Below, in pieces: positions 52,936 to 61,842 of a DNA stretch of 64,000 nt. The stretch lies in NCBI GenBank assembly GCA_944372575.1, contig CALVZS010000001.1:62001-126000 (forward strand). The letters run 5' to 3'. The notes under the pieces were generated by a model that saw only the letters and a list, made by a program, of their open reading frames with translations, searched no databases and was not told the DNA's origin. Source of the DNA: an uncultured Clostridia bacterium. Lineage in GTDB: Bacteria; Bacillota; Clostridia; Christensenellales; Borkfalkiaceae. The stretch's first letter is position 1. Each line of letters opens with the position of its first letter. A program made the position numbers and the translations under genes.

Positions 52936-53817
52936 TTATGAACGGATCTTGGCGAGATCGACCGACGTCTCCTTGCGCGGTTCGCCCTTCATGACGCGGG
53001 CGGTCTCCAGCGGGATCCCGCGCAGGATGACGTTATCCGTGAGGTCGCGGTTGAAATGAAATTTCACGCCCGCAAGGCCTTCGCGCATGGAATAGAAGAG
53101 CGTGTCGAACAAAAAGGCGATCTCCTGCCCGTTCTGCTCCATGAGTTCCTTCCGCGTGTGCGCGCCGTAAGCGAGTACGAAGGGATTGTAGCGCCCCTTT
53201 TTGCCGTCCTTTTCATAGTCGTCGAGCGCGTCGATGAGGTACACCCATTTGCCCACCGCGTAGAACAGCTCCTCCGCCGCGGGGGAATTTTTTTCGCGCA
53301 GAAAGTGGACGCACAGCTTTTGCATGAGCAGCGCGGTCGCCTCCGCCGCCTCATCGGGCGAGGGGGAGCGCTTTTTTTCCACCGCCGCCTGCGCCGATAC
53401 ATATTCCTCGACGAGCGCGACCATCTCCGGATAGCGCTTTTGGGCGAGCCGGAAGCCCTTCTTGAACCAGGCGCGCTTGATCCTGCCGCCGCTGCCGTCC
53501 GCAACGTCATCCGCCAGTTTATAGTAGGTGAGCACGGTATTGAGCGCGCCCAGCTCCATCGTGAGATCGTCCACAACGGCGATGGGCCGCTTGCGGATGG
53601 TGTGCTCGAAACAGTTCTGCTTCTCCACCCGGATGTCCGTCCCCGTCATGTTGTGCAGGAGCGCGGATAAAAATGTGACGTCATAGGTCAGGCTCAGGCG
53701 CGCGCGCTGCCCGCACGAGGCGCCGATGGACTTGCAGAGCCCGCAGTAGAGCGCCTTGTAGAGCATGAAGTCCTTGATGAGCAGATTGGGCAGATCGTAG
53801 CGAACGTATCCGAACAC
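52936..53817 (-). CDS. DUF5685 family protein
   Basis: 293 aa, soluble and mostly helical. The family start FGYVRYDLPNLLIKDFMLYKALYCGLCKSIG with its CxxC, then ARLSLTYDVTFLSALL and the later KWVYLIDALDDYEKDGKKGRYNPF are characteristic. No activity is known. The start is a GTG at 53817; its Shine-Dalgarno (GGGGAG) lies within the last codons of trpS, 4 nt beyond the overlap of the two signals. It precedes the two Cys-rich genes, an association that suggests a common process. Confidence 0.85.
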   Translation of the reverse strand: MFGYVRYDLPNLLIKDFMLYKALYCGLCKSIGASCGQRARLSLTYDVTFLSALLHNMTGTDIRVEKQNCFEHTIRKRPIAVVDDLTMELGALNTVLTYYKLADDVADGSGGRIKRAWFKKGFRLAQKRYPEMVALVEEYVSAQAAVEKKRSPSPDEAAEATALLMQKLCVHFLREKNSPAAEELFYAVGKWVYLIDALDDYEKDGKKGRYNPFVLAYGAHTRKELMEQNGQEIAFLFDTLFYSMREGLAGVKFHFNRDLTDNVILRGIPLETARVMKGEPRKETSVDLAKIRS

Positions 53818-53821
53818 GGCA

Positions 53822-54817
53822 CTACTCTCCCCGGTAGAAACCCACCTTGCGGTATACCTTGGAGAGCGTCTTTCTCGCCGTGCGGAAGGCATTCTCCGCG
53901 CCGCGTTTGAGGATGTCTGCAAGATACGCCTTGTCGGCGAGCAGGCGCGCCTGCTCCGCCTGGATGGGTGCGAGCACGTCCGCGACCGTCTCCCCGACCG
54001 CCGCCTTGAAGTCGCCGTACCCCTTCCCTTCAAACTCCTTCTCCGCCTCCGCAACGGTGCAGCCGCGGAAGGAAGCATAGATATTGAGCAGGTTGGTGAC
54101 GCCCGGCTTTTCATCCGAGGCGCAGACGCGGTTGTCGCTGTCCGTCACGGCGCGCCTGAATTTGCGCAGGATGGTATCGCGGTCGTCCGAGAGATAGACG
54201 GACGCATTTGGATTTTCATCCGATTTGCTCATCTTGTGCAGAGGATCCTGCAGGGAATTGATCTTGGCGCCCTCCCTGACGATATACGCCTCGGGAATGC
54301 GGAAGGTCTCGCCGTAGCGGTTGTTGAAGCGGATGGCAATGTCGCGCGTGATCTCCAGATGCTGGCGCTGATCGATGCCGACGGGAACGAGCCCGGTCTG
54401 ATAGAGCAAAATGTCCGCCGCCATGAGGACGGGATAGTCCATCAGCCCCATGTTGACATTTTCGGCGTGCTTTGCCGCCTTGTCCTTGAACTGCGTCATG
54501 CGCTCCATCTCGCCGACATAGGTGATGGTATTGAGTACCCACGTCAGCTCTGCGTGTGCCGGCACGTTGGACTGCACATACAGCGTACAGCGCGCGGGAT
54601 CGATGCCGCAGGCGATGTAGAGCGCGGCGAGCTCCAGCGTGCGCCGGCGCAGCTGGGCGGGATCCTGGCGCACCGTGATGGCGTGCATATCGGCGATCGC
54701 GTAGAAACAGGTGAACTGCTGCTGCAGCTTCACCCAGTTGCGGATGGCGCCCACATAGTTGCCGATGGTCAGATTGCCGCTCGGCTGGACGGCGGAATAC
54801 AGAACATTTTCTTCCAT
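53822..54817 (-). CDS. trpS: tryptophanyl-tRNA synthetase
   Basis: 331 aa class I synthetase of normal length. The HIGH-equivalent is SGNLTIGNY near residue 13, and the KMSKS loop is intact (HKMSKSDENPN). FYAIADMHAIT and PVLMAADILLYQTGLVPVGIDQRQHLE are conserved. ATG at 54817 follows GAGAGAACC; a TTG five codons earlier is less well placed. No T-box leader was found. It opens an operon with DUF5685 and the two Cys-rich proteins. Confidence 0.96.
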   Translation of the reverse strand: MEENVLYSAVQPSGNLTIGNYVGAIRNWVKLQQQFTCFYAIADMHAITVRQDPAQLRRRTLELAALYIACGIDPARCTLYVQSNVPAHAELTWVLNTITYVGEMERMTQFKDKAAKHAENVNMGLMDYPVLMAADILLYQTGLVPVGIDQRQHLEITRDIAIRFNNRYGETFRIPEAYIVREGAKINSLQDPLHKMSKSDENPNASVYLSDDRDTILRKFRRAVTDSDNRVCASDEKPGVTNLLNIYASFRGCTVAEAEKEFEGKGYGDFKAAVGETVADVLAPIQAEQARLLADKAYLADILKRGAENAFRTARKTLSKVYRKVGFYRGE

Positions 54818-54849
54818 GGTTCTCTCGGTCAAATCAAAGTTTCAGGATA

Positions 54850-54878
54850 ATTATACCATAATTCCACGCAAATTGCAA
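54850..54878 (-). promoter_or_regulatory. sigma-A promoter for trpS operon
   Basis: Minus strand: -35 TTGCAA (54873-54878), 17-nt spacer, -10 TATAAT (54850-54855), about 32 nt before the start codon, leaving no room for a T-box. Confidence 0.85.
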
Positions 54879-54952
54879 TGGGTGAGCGCTTTCCGGTGAT
54901 AAAATTGTTGTGAACTATTTGTGCAGTTTTTTCACATCCGCCGCCTTCCGAC

Positions 54953-54984
54953 AAAAAGTCCCGGGCATTTTACCCGGGACTTTT
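54953..54984. terminator. bidirectional terminator after thrC
   Basis: Perfect stem AAAAAGTCCCGGG/CCCGGGACTTTT (54953-54965 and 54973-54984) with a 7-nt loop, immediately after the thrC stop. Confidence 0.9.
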
Positions 54985-54986
54985 GA

Positions 54987-56480
54987 TCAGATAAATTTCA
55001 TAACTTCTTCAAACATCTTGTCCGGCGTTGTACTCTCGCGGAACAGGATGGGCTTGTAGCGGATGGCCTTGAGCGCCTCCGGCACTTTCATGGCGGTGAG
55101 CAGGTTGATGCGCTTGATGCCCTTGAAGCTGTCCTTGACGTCGTTGCCCGTGAGCGCATACAGTACATCCTGCGGGAATTTATATGGACTTGCCGTGGAG
55201 ACGACCACCATGGGCGGCAGTTCCGCCTTGGGGTTCTCCTTCTTCTGCTTCTCCTCAAAGCGCTGGGCGACGCTCATCGCCACCCCCGTGTGGGTGTCCA
55301 TGGGATAGCCGTACTCTTCAAAGAACTCATAGATGCAGTCCACCGTGTCGCCCTCGCCGGCATAGCCCGCGTAAAATTCCGCGCGCATCGCTTTGAGTTC
55401 CTCCGCGCGGACGGAATATCTGCCCGTCGAGAAGAGGGATGCCATGCGTTCGGCCGTGAGCGCGGCGTCCCTGCCCGAGAGCTCGAAGATGAGCCGCTCC
55501 AGATTGGAGGAGACGAGAATGTCCATGGAGGGAGACATCGTCTTATAGAAGGGACGCTTGGCGTCGTAGGTGCCGCGCGTGAAGAAGTCGGTCAGAACAT
55601 TGTTCTTGTTGGAAGCGCACACGAGCGTGCCGACGGGCAGCCCCATCTTTTTGGCATAATAGCCCGCAAGGATGTTGCCGAAGTTGCCCGTGGGGACGGT
55701 GAAATTGACCTTGTCCCCCATTCTGATCTGGTCGGAGGTAACGAGGTCGCAGTACGCCGAAAAATAGTAGCAGATCTGCGGCGCGAGGCGGCCGAAGTTG
55801 ATGGAATTGGCGGAGGAGAGCAGATACCCCTTTTGGGCGAGTTTCTCCTTGCATTCCTGAGAGGCAAAGATCTTCTTGACGCCCGTCTGGCAGTCGTCAA
55901 AATTGCCGCGCACGGCGACGACGTTGACGTTGCCGCCCTCCTGCGTACACATCTGGAGCTTCTGCATCTTGGAGACGCCGTCCTCGGGGTAGAACACCAT
56001 GATCTTGATGCCGGGGGCGTCCCTGAACCCCTCGAGCGCCGCCTTGCCCGTATCGCCGCTGGTGGCGACGAGGATGAGGATGTCCTCCCGGATGCCGCAC
56101 AGATCGCACCCCTTGCGCAGAAGGTATGGCAGCACGGTGAGCGCCATATCCTTGAAAGCGCACGTCGGGCCGTGGAAAAGTTCGAGCATATACATCCCGT
56201 TCTCCACGCGCACGAGCGGGGCGGCATCCCCCCCTTCAAACTGGGAATACGCCTTTTTCAGGGCGGCGAGCAGTTCCTCCCCGTCATATTCATCGAGATA
56301 CTTGTGCAGAATGAGGGCGGCGCGCTCGGGATAGTCCATGGCGAGCATCCCCTCCATCTCCTCCCGCGTCACGGCGGGAAAGACGGACGGGACAAACAGC
56401 CCGCCGTCGCCTGCAATGCCCTTCACGATCGCCTGCGCGCCCGTAACGGTCTCCTGCCCTCTCGTACTGATAAATTGCAT
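54987..56480 (-). CDS. thrC: threonine synthase
   Basis: 497 aa PLP enzyme converting O-phosphohomoserine to threonine. Family blocks are MQFISTRG at the start, GPTCAFKDMAL with the PLP-binding Lys, ILVATSGDTGKAALEGF, and PTGNFGNILAGYYAKKMGLP. Length matches the long bacterial ThrC. ATG at 56480 follows GGAGGAT. A perfect inverted repeat lies about 50 nt upstream. No homoserine pathway neighbours are in the window. Confidence 0.95.
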   Translation of the reverse strand: MQFISTRGQETVTGAQAIVKGIAGDGGLFVPSVFPAVTREEMEGMLAMDYPERAALILHKYLDEYDGEELLAALKKAYSQFEGGDAAPLVRVENGMYMLELFHGPTCAFKDMALTVLPYLLRKGCDLCGIREDILILVATSGDTGKAALEGFRDAPGIKIMVFYPEDGVSKMQKLQMCTQEGGNVNVVAVRGNFDDCQTGVKKIFASQECKEKLAQKGYLLSSANSINFGRLAPQICYYFSAYCDLVTSDQIRMGDKVNFTVPTGNFGNILAGYYAKKMGLPVGTLVCASNKNNVLTDFFTRGTYDAKRPFYKTMSPSMDILVSSNLERLIFELSGRDAALTAERMASLFSTGRYSVRAEELKAMRAEFYAGYAGEGDTVDCIYEFFEEYGYPMDTHTGVAMSVAQRFEEKQKKENPKAELPPMVVVSTASPYKFPQDVLYALTGNDVKDSFKGIKRINLLTAMKVPEALKAIRYKPILFRESTTPDKMFEEVMKFI

Positions 56481-56527
56481 ATATCCTCCCTCGCCCGCGC
56501 TCTTCCGGCGATCCTGCCCATATTCAA

Positions 56528-56551
56528 ACCGTCCCTTGAACAAGGGACGGT
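56528..56551. repeat. perfect inverted repeat between the P-loop gene and thrC
   Basis: Arms of ACCGTCCCTTG/CAAGGGACGGT with a 2-nt centre. On the minus strand it is followed by TTTGAA, so it may be a weak terminator of the preceding gene, an attenuator, or an operator. Confidence 0.5.
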
Positions 56552-56582
56552 CATGCATTCGTGAAAGGTTCCGCTGTCCGGA

Positions 56583-56990
56583 TCAGAGATATTTTGCCGC
56601 GAACTCGGGAAGTTCGTTCTCCGCACAGCTGCAGGTGATGTAGATCTTCAGATCGCGCATCTGGGCAACCTTCTCCATCATGTAAAAGAACTGCGCCATA
56701 TCCTTGATCGCCTTCCCCGCGATGCGGGCAATGCCGTCCACAAAAACGTATTCGTTGTCGTAGCTACCGGCGATGACGCCCTTGATGAAGCCGCACAGCG
56801 CGTCCTCACCCGCAATGGAATAATCGCTCGTGTCAATGAAGCGGACGTCGCGCTTCAGATCATACATATACCGCTTGGTGTCGGTGATGAAGATCAGATT
56901 CCCCTTGGCAGAAGCAACTGCCTCGTTTGCCGCGTCGATGATGCGCTTTGTCTTGCCGCTTCCCTTGGGGCCGCAAATGACCTTTATCAT
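56583..56990 (-). CDS. small P-loop ATP-binding protein of unknown function
   Basis: 135 aa. Walker A CGPKGSGKTKRI at residues 6-17 and a Walker B-like YVFVDGIARI near residue 82. The rest is a compact alpha/beta domain (GNLIFITDTKRYMYDLKRDVRFID). Short stand-alone proteins of this kind are widespread in Clostridia and have no assigned role. GGAGG lies 7 nt before the ATG. The leader holds a perfect 16-nt palindrome just upstream of the ribosome binding site. Confidence 0.82.
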   Translation of the reverse strand: MIKVICGPKGSGKTKRIIDAANEAVASAKGNLIFITDTKRYMYDLKRDVRFIDTSDYSIAGEDALCGFIKGVIAGSYDNEYVFVDGIARIAGKAIKDMAQFFYMMEKVAQMRDLKIYITCSCAENELPEFAAKYL

Positions 56991-57005
56991 GATTCATCCT
57001 CCTGC

Positions 57006-57021
57006 CTCGCCCGCGGGCGAG
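57006..57021. repeat. 16-nt perfect palindrome next to a ribosome binding site
   Basis: CTCGCCCGCGGGCGAG lies on the leader of the P-loop gene, ending about 5 nt before its AGGAGG. It could be an operator or a hairpin affecting initiation. Confidence 0.45.
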
Positions 57022-57038
57022 AATTTTTTCTTATCTCT

Positions 57039-57067
57039 ATTCTACCAAGTTTTCGTGCAGTTTTCAA
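57039..57067 (-). promoter_or_regulatory. sigma-A promoter for the P-loop gene
   Basis: Minus strand: -35 TTGAAA (57062-57067), 17-nt spacer, -10 TAGAAT (57039-57044). Confidence 0.75.
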
Positions 57068-57107
57068 GGGGATTTGTGAAATTTCCCCAAAAAATTTCCG
57101 TCAAACT

Positions 57108-58310
57108 TCAATTCAGGCTCTTCAGGAAGCCGTCGATGCGCGCAAGACCCTCCAAAAGATCCTCCATCGAGAGCGAATAGGACAGACGCACGCAGTCCGG
57201 CGCGCCGAAGGGTGCCCCGGGAACGACGGCGACCTTCGCCTGTTCGAGCAGGGCGGAGGCAAAGGAAACGGAGTCGGTGATCTCCTGCCCGCCGCAGCGC
57301 TTGCCGTATGCGCCCGACACGACGAGCATGAGGTAGAACGCGCCCTCCGGCACGATGCAGTACGCGCCGTCCATCTTCGCGATGCGCTCCACCGCGGCGC
57401 GGCGGCGGTCGGCGAAGATGGCGACCATCTCGCGGATCTTGCCGTCGGAGAGGGACGAGGTGAGCGCCTCCAACGTGGCGTACTGCGCAATCGAGCAGGC
57501 GTTGCTCGTCGCATGGCTCTGGAAGGAGTCGATCGCCTTGGCGATGTCCGCGGGCGCGGCGAGATAGCCGATGCGCCAGCCCGTCATGGCGAACGTCTTG
57601 GAGACGCCGTTGACGGTGATCGTGAGCTCCTTCATCCTGTCGGACACCGCCGCCATCGAGAAGGGACGGGTGCCGCCGTAGACGAGCTTTTCATAGATCT
57701 CGTCGGCAAGCACGAAGATGCCGTGCTTTTCGCACACCGCGGCGAGCGCGCGCACCTCCGCCTCCGAATAGACGGCGCCGGTCGGATTGCAGGGCGAATT
57801 GAAGATGAACAGCTTCGTCTTCGGCGTGACGGCCGCCTCGAGCTGCTGCGCCGTGATCTTGAAGTTGTTCTCTTTGGCGCCCTCCACATAAACGGGAATG
57901 CCGCCGCACGTCCTGACGACTTCGGGATAGGTGAGCCAGTAGGGCGCGGGGATGATGACCTCATCCCCTTCGTCCACGAGCGCATAGCAGACGTTGAAGA
58001 TGGAATGCTTTGCACCGTTGGAGACGATGATCTGCGAGGGCTCGTACTCCAACCCGTTGTCGCGCCGGAACTTTTCGCAGACCGCGCGGCGCAGTTCGGG
58101 CAGGCCTGCCGAGGGCGTATACTTGGTCTTGCCCGCCCTGAGCGCGGCGATGCCCGCCTCTACGATGTATTCGGGCGTGGGGAAGTCGGGTTCGCCGACG
58201 CCGAAGTTGACGACGTTCTCCCCTGCCGCCTTCATCGCCTTCGCCTTGGCGCTGATCGCCAGCGTCTGGGAGGGCGAAATGGCGCGGATGCGTCTTGCAA
58301 GTCGTTCCAT
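57108..58310 (-). CDS. class I/II aminotransferase (aspartate aminotransferase type)
   Basis: 400 aa PLP enzyme of subgroup I-gamma. Motifs: VVNFGVGEPDFPTPEYI, KYTPSAGLPELRRAV, FNSPCNPTGAVYS (PLP contact Asn), LADEIYEKLVY (Asp-Tyr) and the Schiff-base Lys in TVNGVSKTFAMTGWRIGY. Most similar in style to AspC of Bacillus and Clostridia, but aromatic or prephenate activity cannot be excluded. ATG at 58310 follows GAGGTG. It lies 26 nt after prfA, probably in the same transcript. Confidence 0.93.
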   Translation of the reverse strand: MERLARRIRAISPSQTLAISAKAKAMKAAGENVVNFGVGEPDFPTPEYIVEAGIAALRAGKTKYTPSAGLPELRRAVCEKFRRDNGLEYEPSQIIVSNGAKHSIFNVCYALVDEGDEVIIPAPYWLTYPEVVRTCGGIPVYVEGAKENNFKITAQQLEAAVTPKTKLFIFNSPCNPTGAVYSEAEVRALAAVCEKHGIFVLADEIYEKLVYGGTRPFSMAAVSDRMKELTITVNGVSKTFAMTGWRIGYLAAPADIAKAIDSFQSHATSNACSIAQYATLEALTSSLSDGKIREMVAIFADRRRAAVERIAKMDGAYCIVPEGAFYLMLVVSGAYGKRCGGQEITDSVSFASALLEQAKVAVVPGAPFGAPDCVRLSYSLSMEDLLEGLARIDGFLKSLN

Positions 58311-58336
58311 AGATTTCACCTCGGTAAAATTAGTTT

Positions 58337-59410
58337 TCATTCGTTGTCTGCGGACTGCGCGAGCCTGCGCTCGGTGTCCGCCCGCGCAAGCGCGGCGATC
58401 ATCTCATCCAGATCGCCCGCGAGGAAAGACTGCAGGTTGTGCAGGCTCAGCCCGATGCGATGATCGGTGATACGGCTCTGCGGGAAATTGTAGGTGCGGA
58501 TGCGTTCGCTCCTGTCCCCCGTGCCGACCAGGCTCTTCCTGTTCGCCGCCTCGGCGCTCGCCGCACGCGAATTATAGTAATCGTACAGGCGGCTTCTGAG
58601 CACCCTGTACGCCTTTTCCTTGTTCTTGAGCTGACTGCGCTCGTCCTGACAGGTCACGACGATGCCCGTGGGAAAGTGGGTGAGGCGGATGGCGGTCTCC
58701 GTCTTGTTGACCTTCTGTCCGCCCGCGCCGGAGGAGCGGAACAGGTCGACGCGCACGTCCTTGTCGTCCAATTTGACGTCCACGTCCTCCGCCTCCGGCA
58801 GGACGGCGACCGTCACCGTGGAGGTGTGGATGCGCCCTTGCGATTCCGTCTCGGGAACGCGCTGCACGCGATGCACGCCGCTCTCGTACTTGAGCCGTGC
58901 ATACGCACCCTTCCCGTCGATATTGACGATGGCCTCCTTCATGCCGCCCAGTTCCGTCTCGTTGAGGTCGACGACCTCCCAGCCGAAGCGGTGCTTCTCG
59001 CAGTAGCTCTGATACATCCGGTAGAGGTCATAGGCAAAGAGCGCCGCCTCCTCGCCCCCCGCCCCCGCGCGAATCTCCAGCGTGCAGCCGCGCTCGTCGT
59101 TCCTGTCCTTGGGCAGGAGGAGAACCCGGAGCTGCCCCTCCATTGCGGCGAGCTCTCCTTTGCAGGCGAGCGCCTCGTCCAAAAGAAGTTCGCGCATCTC
59201 ACCCGTCTCCTTCTCCGCCTCGGCGAGCGCCGCGTCCCTCTCCCGCTGTTTTTTTTGGTAGGCGCCGTACGCAAGAGCGATGGGCTCGAGTTCCGCCCGC
59301 TCGCGCGAGAGCGCGCGCCAGCTGTCCAGATCGGCGAGCGTCTCGGGGCGGGAGAGCGTCTCCCCCAACTCCTCATAGCGCGCCATAATTTTGTCCAGTT
59401 TGGAAAACAT
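58337..59410 (-). CDS. prfA: peptide chain release factor 1
   Basis: 357 aa, normal for RF1, which reads UAA and UAG. The peptidyl-hydrolase loop is GAGGQKVNKTETAIRLTHFPTG with GGQ. EIRAGAGGEEAALFA and GVHRVQRVPETESQGRIHTST are conserved, and the first 90 residues are the usual helical domain. It starts 2 nt after the stop of the DUF1385-PrmC fusion, whose PrmC part methylates the GGQ glutamine of this very protein. Confidence 0.96.
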   Translation of the reverse strand: MFSKLDKIMARYEELGETLSRPETLADLDSWRALSRERAELEPIALAYGAYQKKQRERDAALAEAEKETGEMRELLLDEALACKGELAAMEGQLRVLLLPKDRNDERGCTLEIRAGAGGEEAALFAYDLYRMYQSYCEKHRFGWEVVDLNETELGGMKEAIVNIDGKGAYARLKYESGVHRVQRVPETESQGRIHTSTVTVAVLPEAEDVDVKLDDKDVRVDLFRSSGAGGQKVNKTETAIRLTHFPTGIVVTCQDERSQLKNKEKAYRVLRSRLYDYYNSRAASAEAANRKSLVGTGDRSERIRTYNFPQSRITDHRIGLSLHNLQSFLAGDLDEMIAALARADTERRLAQSADNE

Positions 59411-59412
59411 CG

Positions 59413-61245
59413 TTAAAACCCGATCTTGACGATGCGCTCAACGCCCGCCAGGTCGCGCACGACCATGGCAAAGTCACAGCGGGCGACGGTACGGAAGATG
59501 CGGATGATCTCCTGCGCCTGTCCCTCGCCGCACTCGAGGATGCACATCCCGCCGCGGACGATGTAGCGGTTGATCTTCTCGGCGATGCGGCGGTAATAAT
59601 TCAGGCCGTCCACGCCGCCGTCGAGCGCCAGGTGCGGCTCGAAGTCACGCACGTCCTCGGGAAGGGAGGAAATCTCCGCGCTGCAGATATAGGGCGGATT
59701 TGCGGTGATGAGGTTGTACCTGCCGCGCACGCCCTGGAAGAGGTCGGCCTGCACAAAGGTCACGTTCGCCTTGTTGAGGCGGGCGTTCTCGCGCGCCACT
59801 TCCAGCGCGCCCTCCGAAATGTCGGAGGCGACGACGGTGACGTTCTTGTCCTTTGCCGCCTCGCACGCGACCGCCACCGCAATAGCGCCGCAGCCCGTAC
59901 ACAGATCGAGCATACTGTCGCCGTCGCGCAGGGAGGCGAGCGCCTGCCGCACGAGGATCTCCGTCTCGGGGCGGGGGATGAGCACGCGTTCGTCCACCTT
60001 GAAGGGATAGCCGTAAAATTCGGTATCGCCGAAGATATACCAGAGCGGCCTGCCCGTCATGCGCTGCTCGAACACGTCAAGGATGCTGCGGCACTCCTTG
60101 CGGTTGACGATGCGCTCCTGCGTGAGCGCGCTGCGCGGGATCCCGAGTTTCAGGCCGGCGATCCACTCCGCATCCGCGGCATCGATCCCGCGCCGGGCGA
60201 AGCTCTTCTTCATCATGGCGAGCAACTCGGAGAGTCTGGTCTCCGTCGAAAACGTCTTTTCGGGGGAGGCGGGATCGTCGTCCATCTCCTTCGCCTTTTC
60301 AAAGGCACAGATGGCGCATTCGATCATCTTCTCGTCCGGCTCGCGCGTGGTGAGCATCTGCAGAAGATACCCGGGAGCCTTGAGGGGCAGCACAAGGACG
60401 GAATCCGTCTTGGAGAGCAGGCGCAGGAGCTCGTACGATACGGCGGCGACGACGGGCAGAAGCGCGATCTTGACGATGAGCGTGATGAAAAAATCCACCC
60501 CGCGGATGCCCGTCAGACCCGTGAGCGAGAGCGCCCAGTTGGCAAGTGCAAAGACAAAAATGGAGATGACGAGAACGAGAAAGATGAACGTCGTGCCGCA
60601 GCGGTCATGCATCCGGGACGCTTTTTTCACATTTTCAACGGTGAGTTCGTCGCCGTATTCATAGCAGTTGATCGTCTTGTGTTCGGCGCCGTGGTACTGA
60701 TAGGTCTCCCGCAGGGAGGCAAAGAGCAGCGTAAAGAGGATATACAACAAAAAGATGACGAAGCGGAATCCGCCCTCGATGAGGTTGTACCAGATACTGC
60801 CCGCGCCGCCGACGGCGTCGTAGGCGGCCTCCGAGATAAGTTCGGCAAAATAGTTGGGGAGGAACATGAACAAAACGACGGCGATGGCAACGCCGAGCAC
60901 GGTGGAGACCGTCGTGAGGATATCCCCCACCGAGATCTTCCAGTGTTCCGCCATCCACTTGGAGAGTTTGGACGGCTCCTCATCGTCGGCAACGGCGACC
61001 TCCGAACTGCGCAGGAGCGATTTCATGCCCAAAACGAGGGAGGAGACGAAGCTCACCACCCCGCGGATAAAGGGAAAACGCATCCACTTCTTCTGCTGTT
61101 CGGGCGGTGTGATCCGCTTTGCCTCCAGCTGCATTTCTCCGGTGTCGTCGCGCACGCAGGTCGCCATGCCGCTCTTCGAGCGCATCATGACGCCCTGGAT
61201 GACGGCCTGCCCGCCGATATAGGTGCGCTGTGTCTTTTTTCTCAT
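59413..61245 (-). CDS. prmC: fusion of DUF1385 (YqhQ-like) membrane protein and PrmC glutamine methyltransferase
   Basis: 610 aa. Residues 1 to about 325 are a DUF1385 protein: GGQAVIQGVMMRSKSGMAT, RGVVSF, four or five helices, and the YHGAEHKTINCYE motif with candidate metal ligands. Residues about 335-610 are PrmC/HemK: an N-terminal helical domain, RPLWYIFGDTEFYGYPFKV, SAM loop DLCTGCGAIAVAVA and the NPPY motif at 516-519. These are usually two neighbouring genes. Here one uninterrupted frame joins them, so the methyltransferase is membrane-tethered. ATG at 61245 follows GAAGGGG. Confidence 0.92.
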   Translation of the reverse strand: MRKKTQRTYIGGQAVIQGVMMRSKSGMATCVRDDTGEMQLEAKRITPPEQQKKWMRFPFIRGVVSFVSSLVLGMKSLLRSSEVAVADDEEPSKLSKWMAEHWKISVGDILTTVSTVLGVAIAVVLFMFLPNYFAELISEAAYDAVGGAGSIWYNLIEGGFRFVIFLLYILFTLLFASLRETYQYHGAEHKTINCYEYGDELTVENVKKASRMHDRCGTTFIFLVLVISIFVFALANWALSLTGLTGIRGVDFFITLIVKIALLPVVAAVSYELLRLLSKTDSVLVLPLKAPGYLLQMLTTREPDEKMIECAICAFEKAKEMDDDPASPEKTFSTETRLSELLAMMKKSFARRGIDAADAEWIAGLKLGIPRSALTQERIVNRKECRSILDVFEQRMTGRPLWYIFGDTEFYGYPFKVDERVLIPRPETEILVRQALASLRDGDSMLDLCTGCGAIAVAVACEAAKDKNVTVVASDISEGALEVARENARLNKANVTFVQADLFQGVRGRYNLITANPPYICSAEISSLPEDVRDFEPHLALDGGVDGLNYYRRIAEKINRYIVRGGMCILECGEGQAQEIIRIFRTVARCDFAMVVRDLAGVERIVKIGF

Positions 61246-61341
61246 AGGCCCCTTCTCACAAACTGCAACGCGCGCGCCCGCGCGTATCATACAAAGGCGC
61301 GCGGAATCCACGCGCCCCTACCCATCGGGATCGGAACAGAC

Positions 61342-61368
61342 AAAACAGCTCCCGTTCTGCGGAGCTGT
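61342..61368 (-). terminator. intrinsic terminator after rpmE
   Basis: Stem ACAGCTCC/GGAGCTGT (61345-61352 and 61361-61368), followed on the minus strand by TTTTG. It separates rpmE from the DUF1385-prmC gene. Confidence 0.75.
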
Positions 61369-61383
61369 CTTCCCTTCGGATCT

Positions 61384-61587
61384 TCAGATCCCGTATCTTT
61401 TTTTGAACTTATCGACACGTCCGCCGGTATCGACGAGCTTCTGCCGCCCCGTGAAGAAGGGATGGCACTTGCTGCAGATATCCACCTTCATCACGTCGAC
61501 GTCCTTCGTGGTACCCGTCTTGAACGTCTCACCGCAGGCGCAGACGACCGTCACTTCATGATATTTCGGATGAATGTCAGGCTTCAT
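61384..61587 (-). CDS. rpmE: 50S ribosomal protein L31, zinc-binding form
   Basis: 67 aa. [27 protein letters not shown] and [30 protein letters not shown] are textbook L31. All four zinc cysteines are present (CAC and CSKC), so this is the C+ form that can also store zinc. ATG at 61587 follows GAGGTG with a 9-nt spacer. Own promoter at 61627-61655. Confidence 0.96.
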   Translation of the reverse strand: MKPDIHPKYHEVTVVCACGETFKTGTTKDVDVMKVDICSKCHPFFTGRQKLVDTGGRVDKFKKRYGI

Positions 61588-61626
61588 TCTGTGTTCACCT
61601 CGCTTATTATGGAAAATACAAATGCT

Positions 61627-61655
61627 ATTATACCTGTTTTCCCGCCTTTCGTCAA
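61627..61655 (-). promoter_or_regulatory. sigma-A promoter for rpmE
   Basis: Minus strand: -35 TTGACG (61650-61655), 17-nt spacer, -10 TATAAT (61627-61632). Confidence 0.85.
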
Positions 61656-61745
61656 CTGATTTTGGGAGACATTGCAAAAAATTCAGCTTTGGCGGCCCGC
61701 CGGCCTCCCCCTCGCGTGCCGCAGAGCGAAATTATCGGCAAACAC

Positions 61746-61774
61746 TTGCAAATTGGCGGCCGGTGCTGTATAAT
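61746..61774 (+). promoter_or_regulatory. sigma-A promoter for the MDR-HAD-phosphoesterase operon
   Basis: Plus strand: -35 TTGCAA (61746-61751), 17-nt spacer, -10 TATAAT (61769-61774), about 68 nt before the start codon. The leader contains a GCGCGGG-type inverted repeat near 61790-61808. Confidence 0.85.
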
Positions 61775-61842
61775 AGAGCGGATCAGAGCGCGCGGGATCC
61801 CCGCGCCCGTGCCGTATGTGCGGCGCCCATGAGAGGTATCGT

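Noticed and set aside
54833-54880. Possible T-box before trpS
   Set aside because: The leader is about 30 nt and has no T-box core sequence or specifier hairpin.
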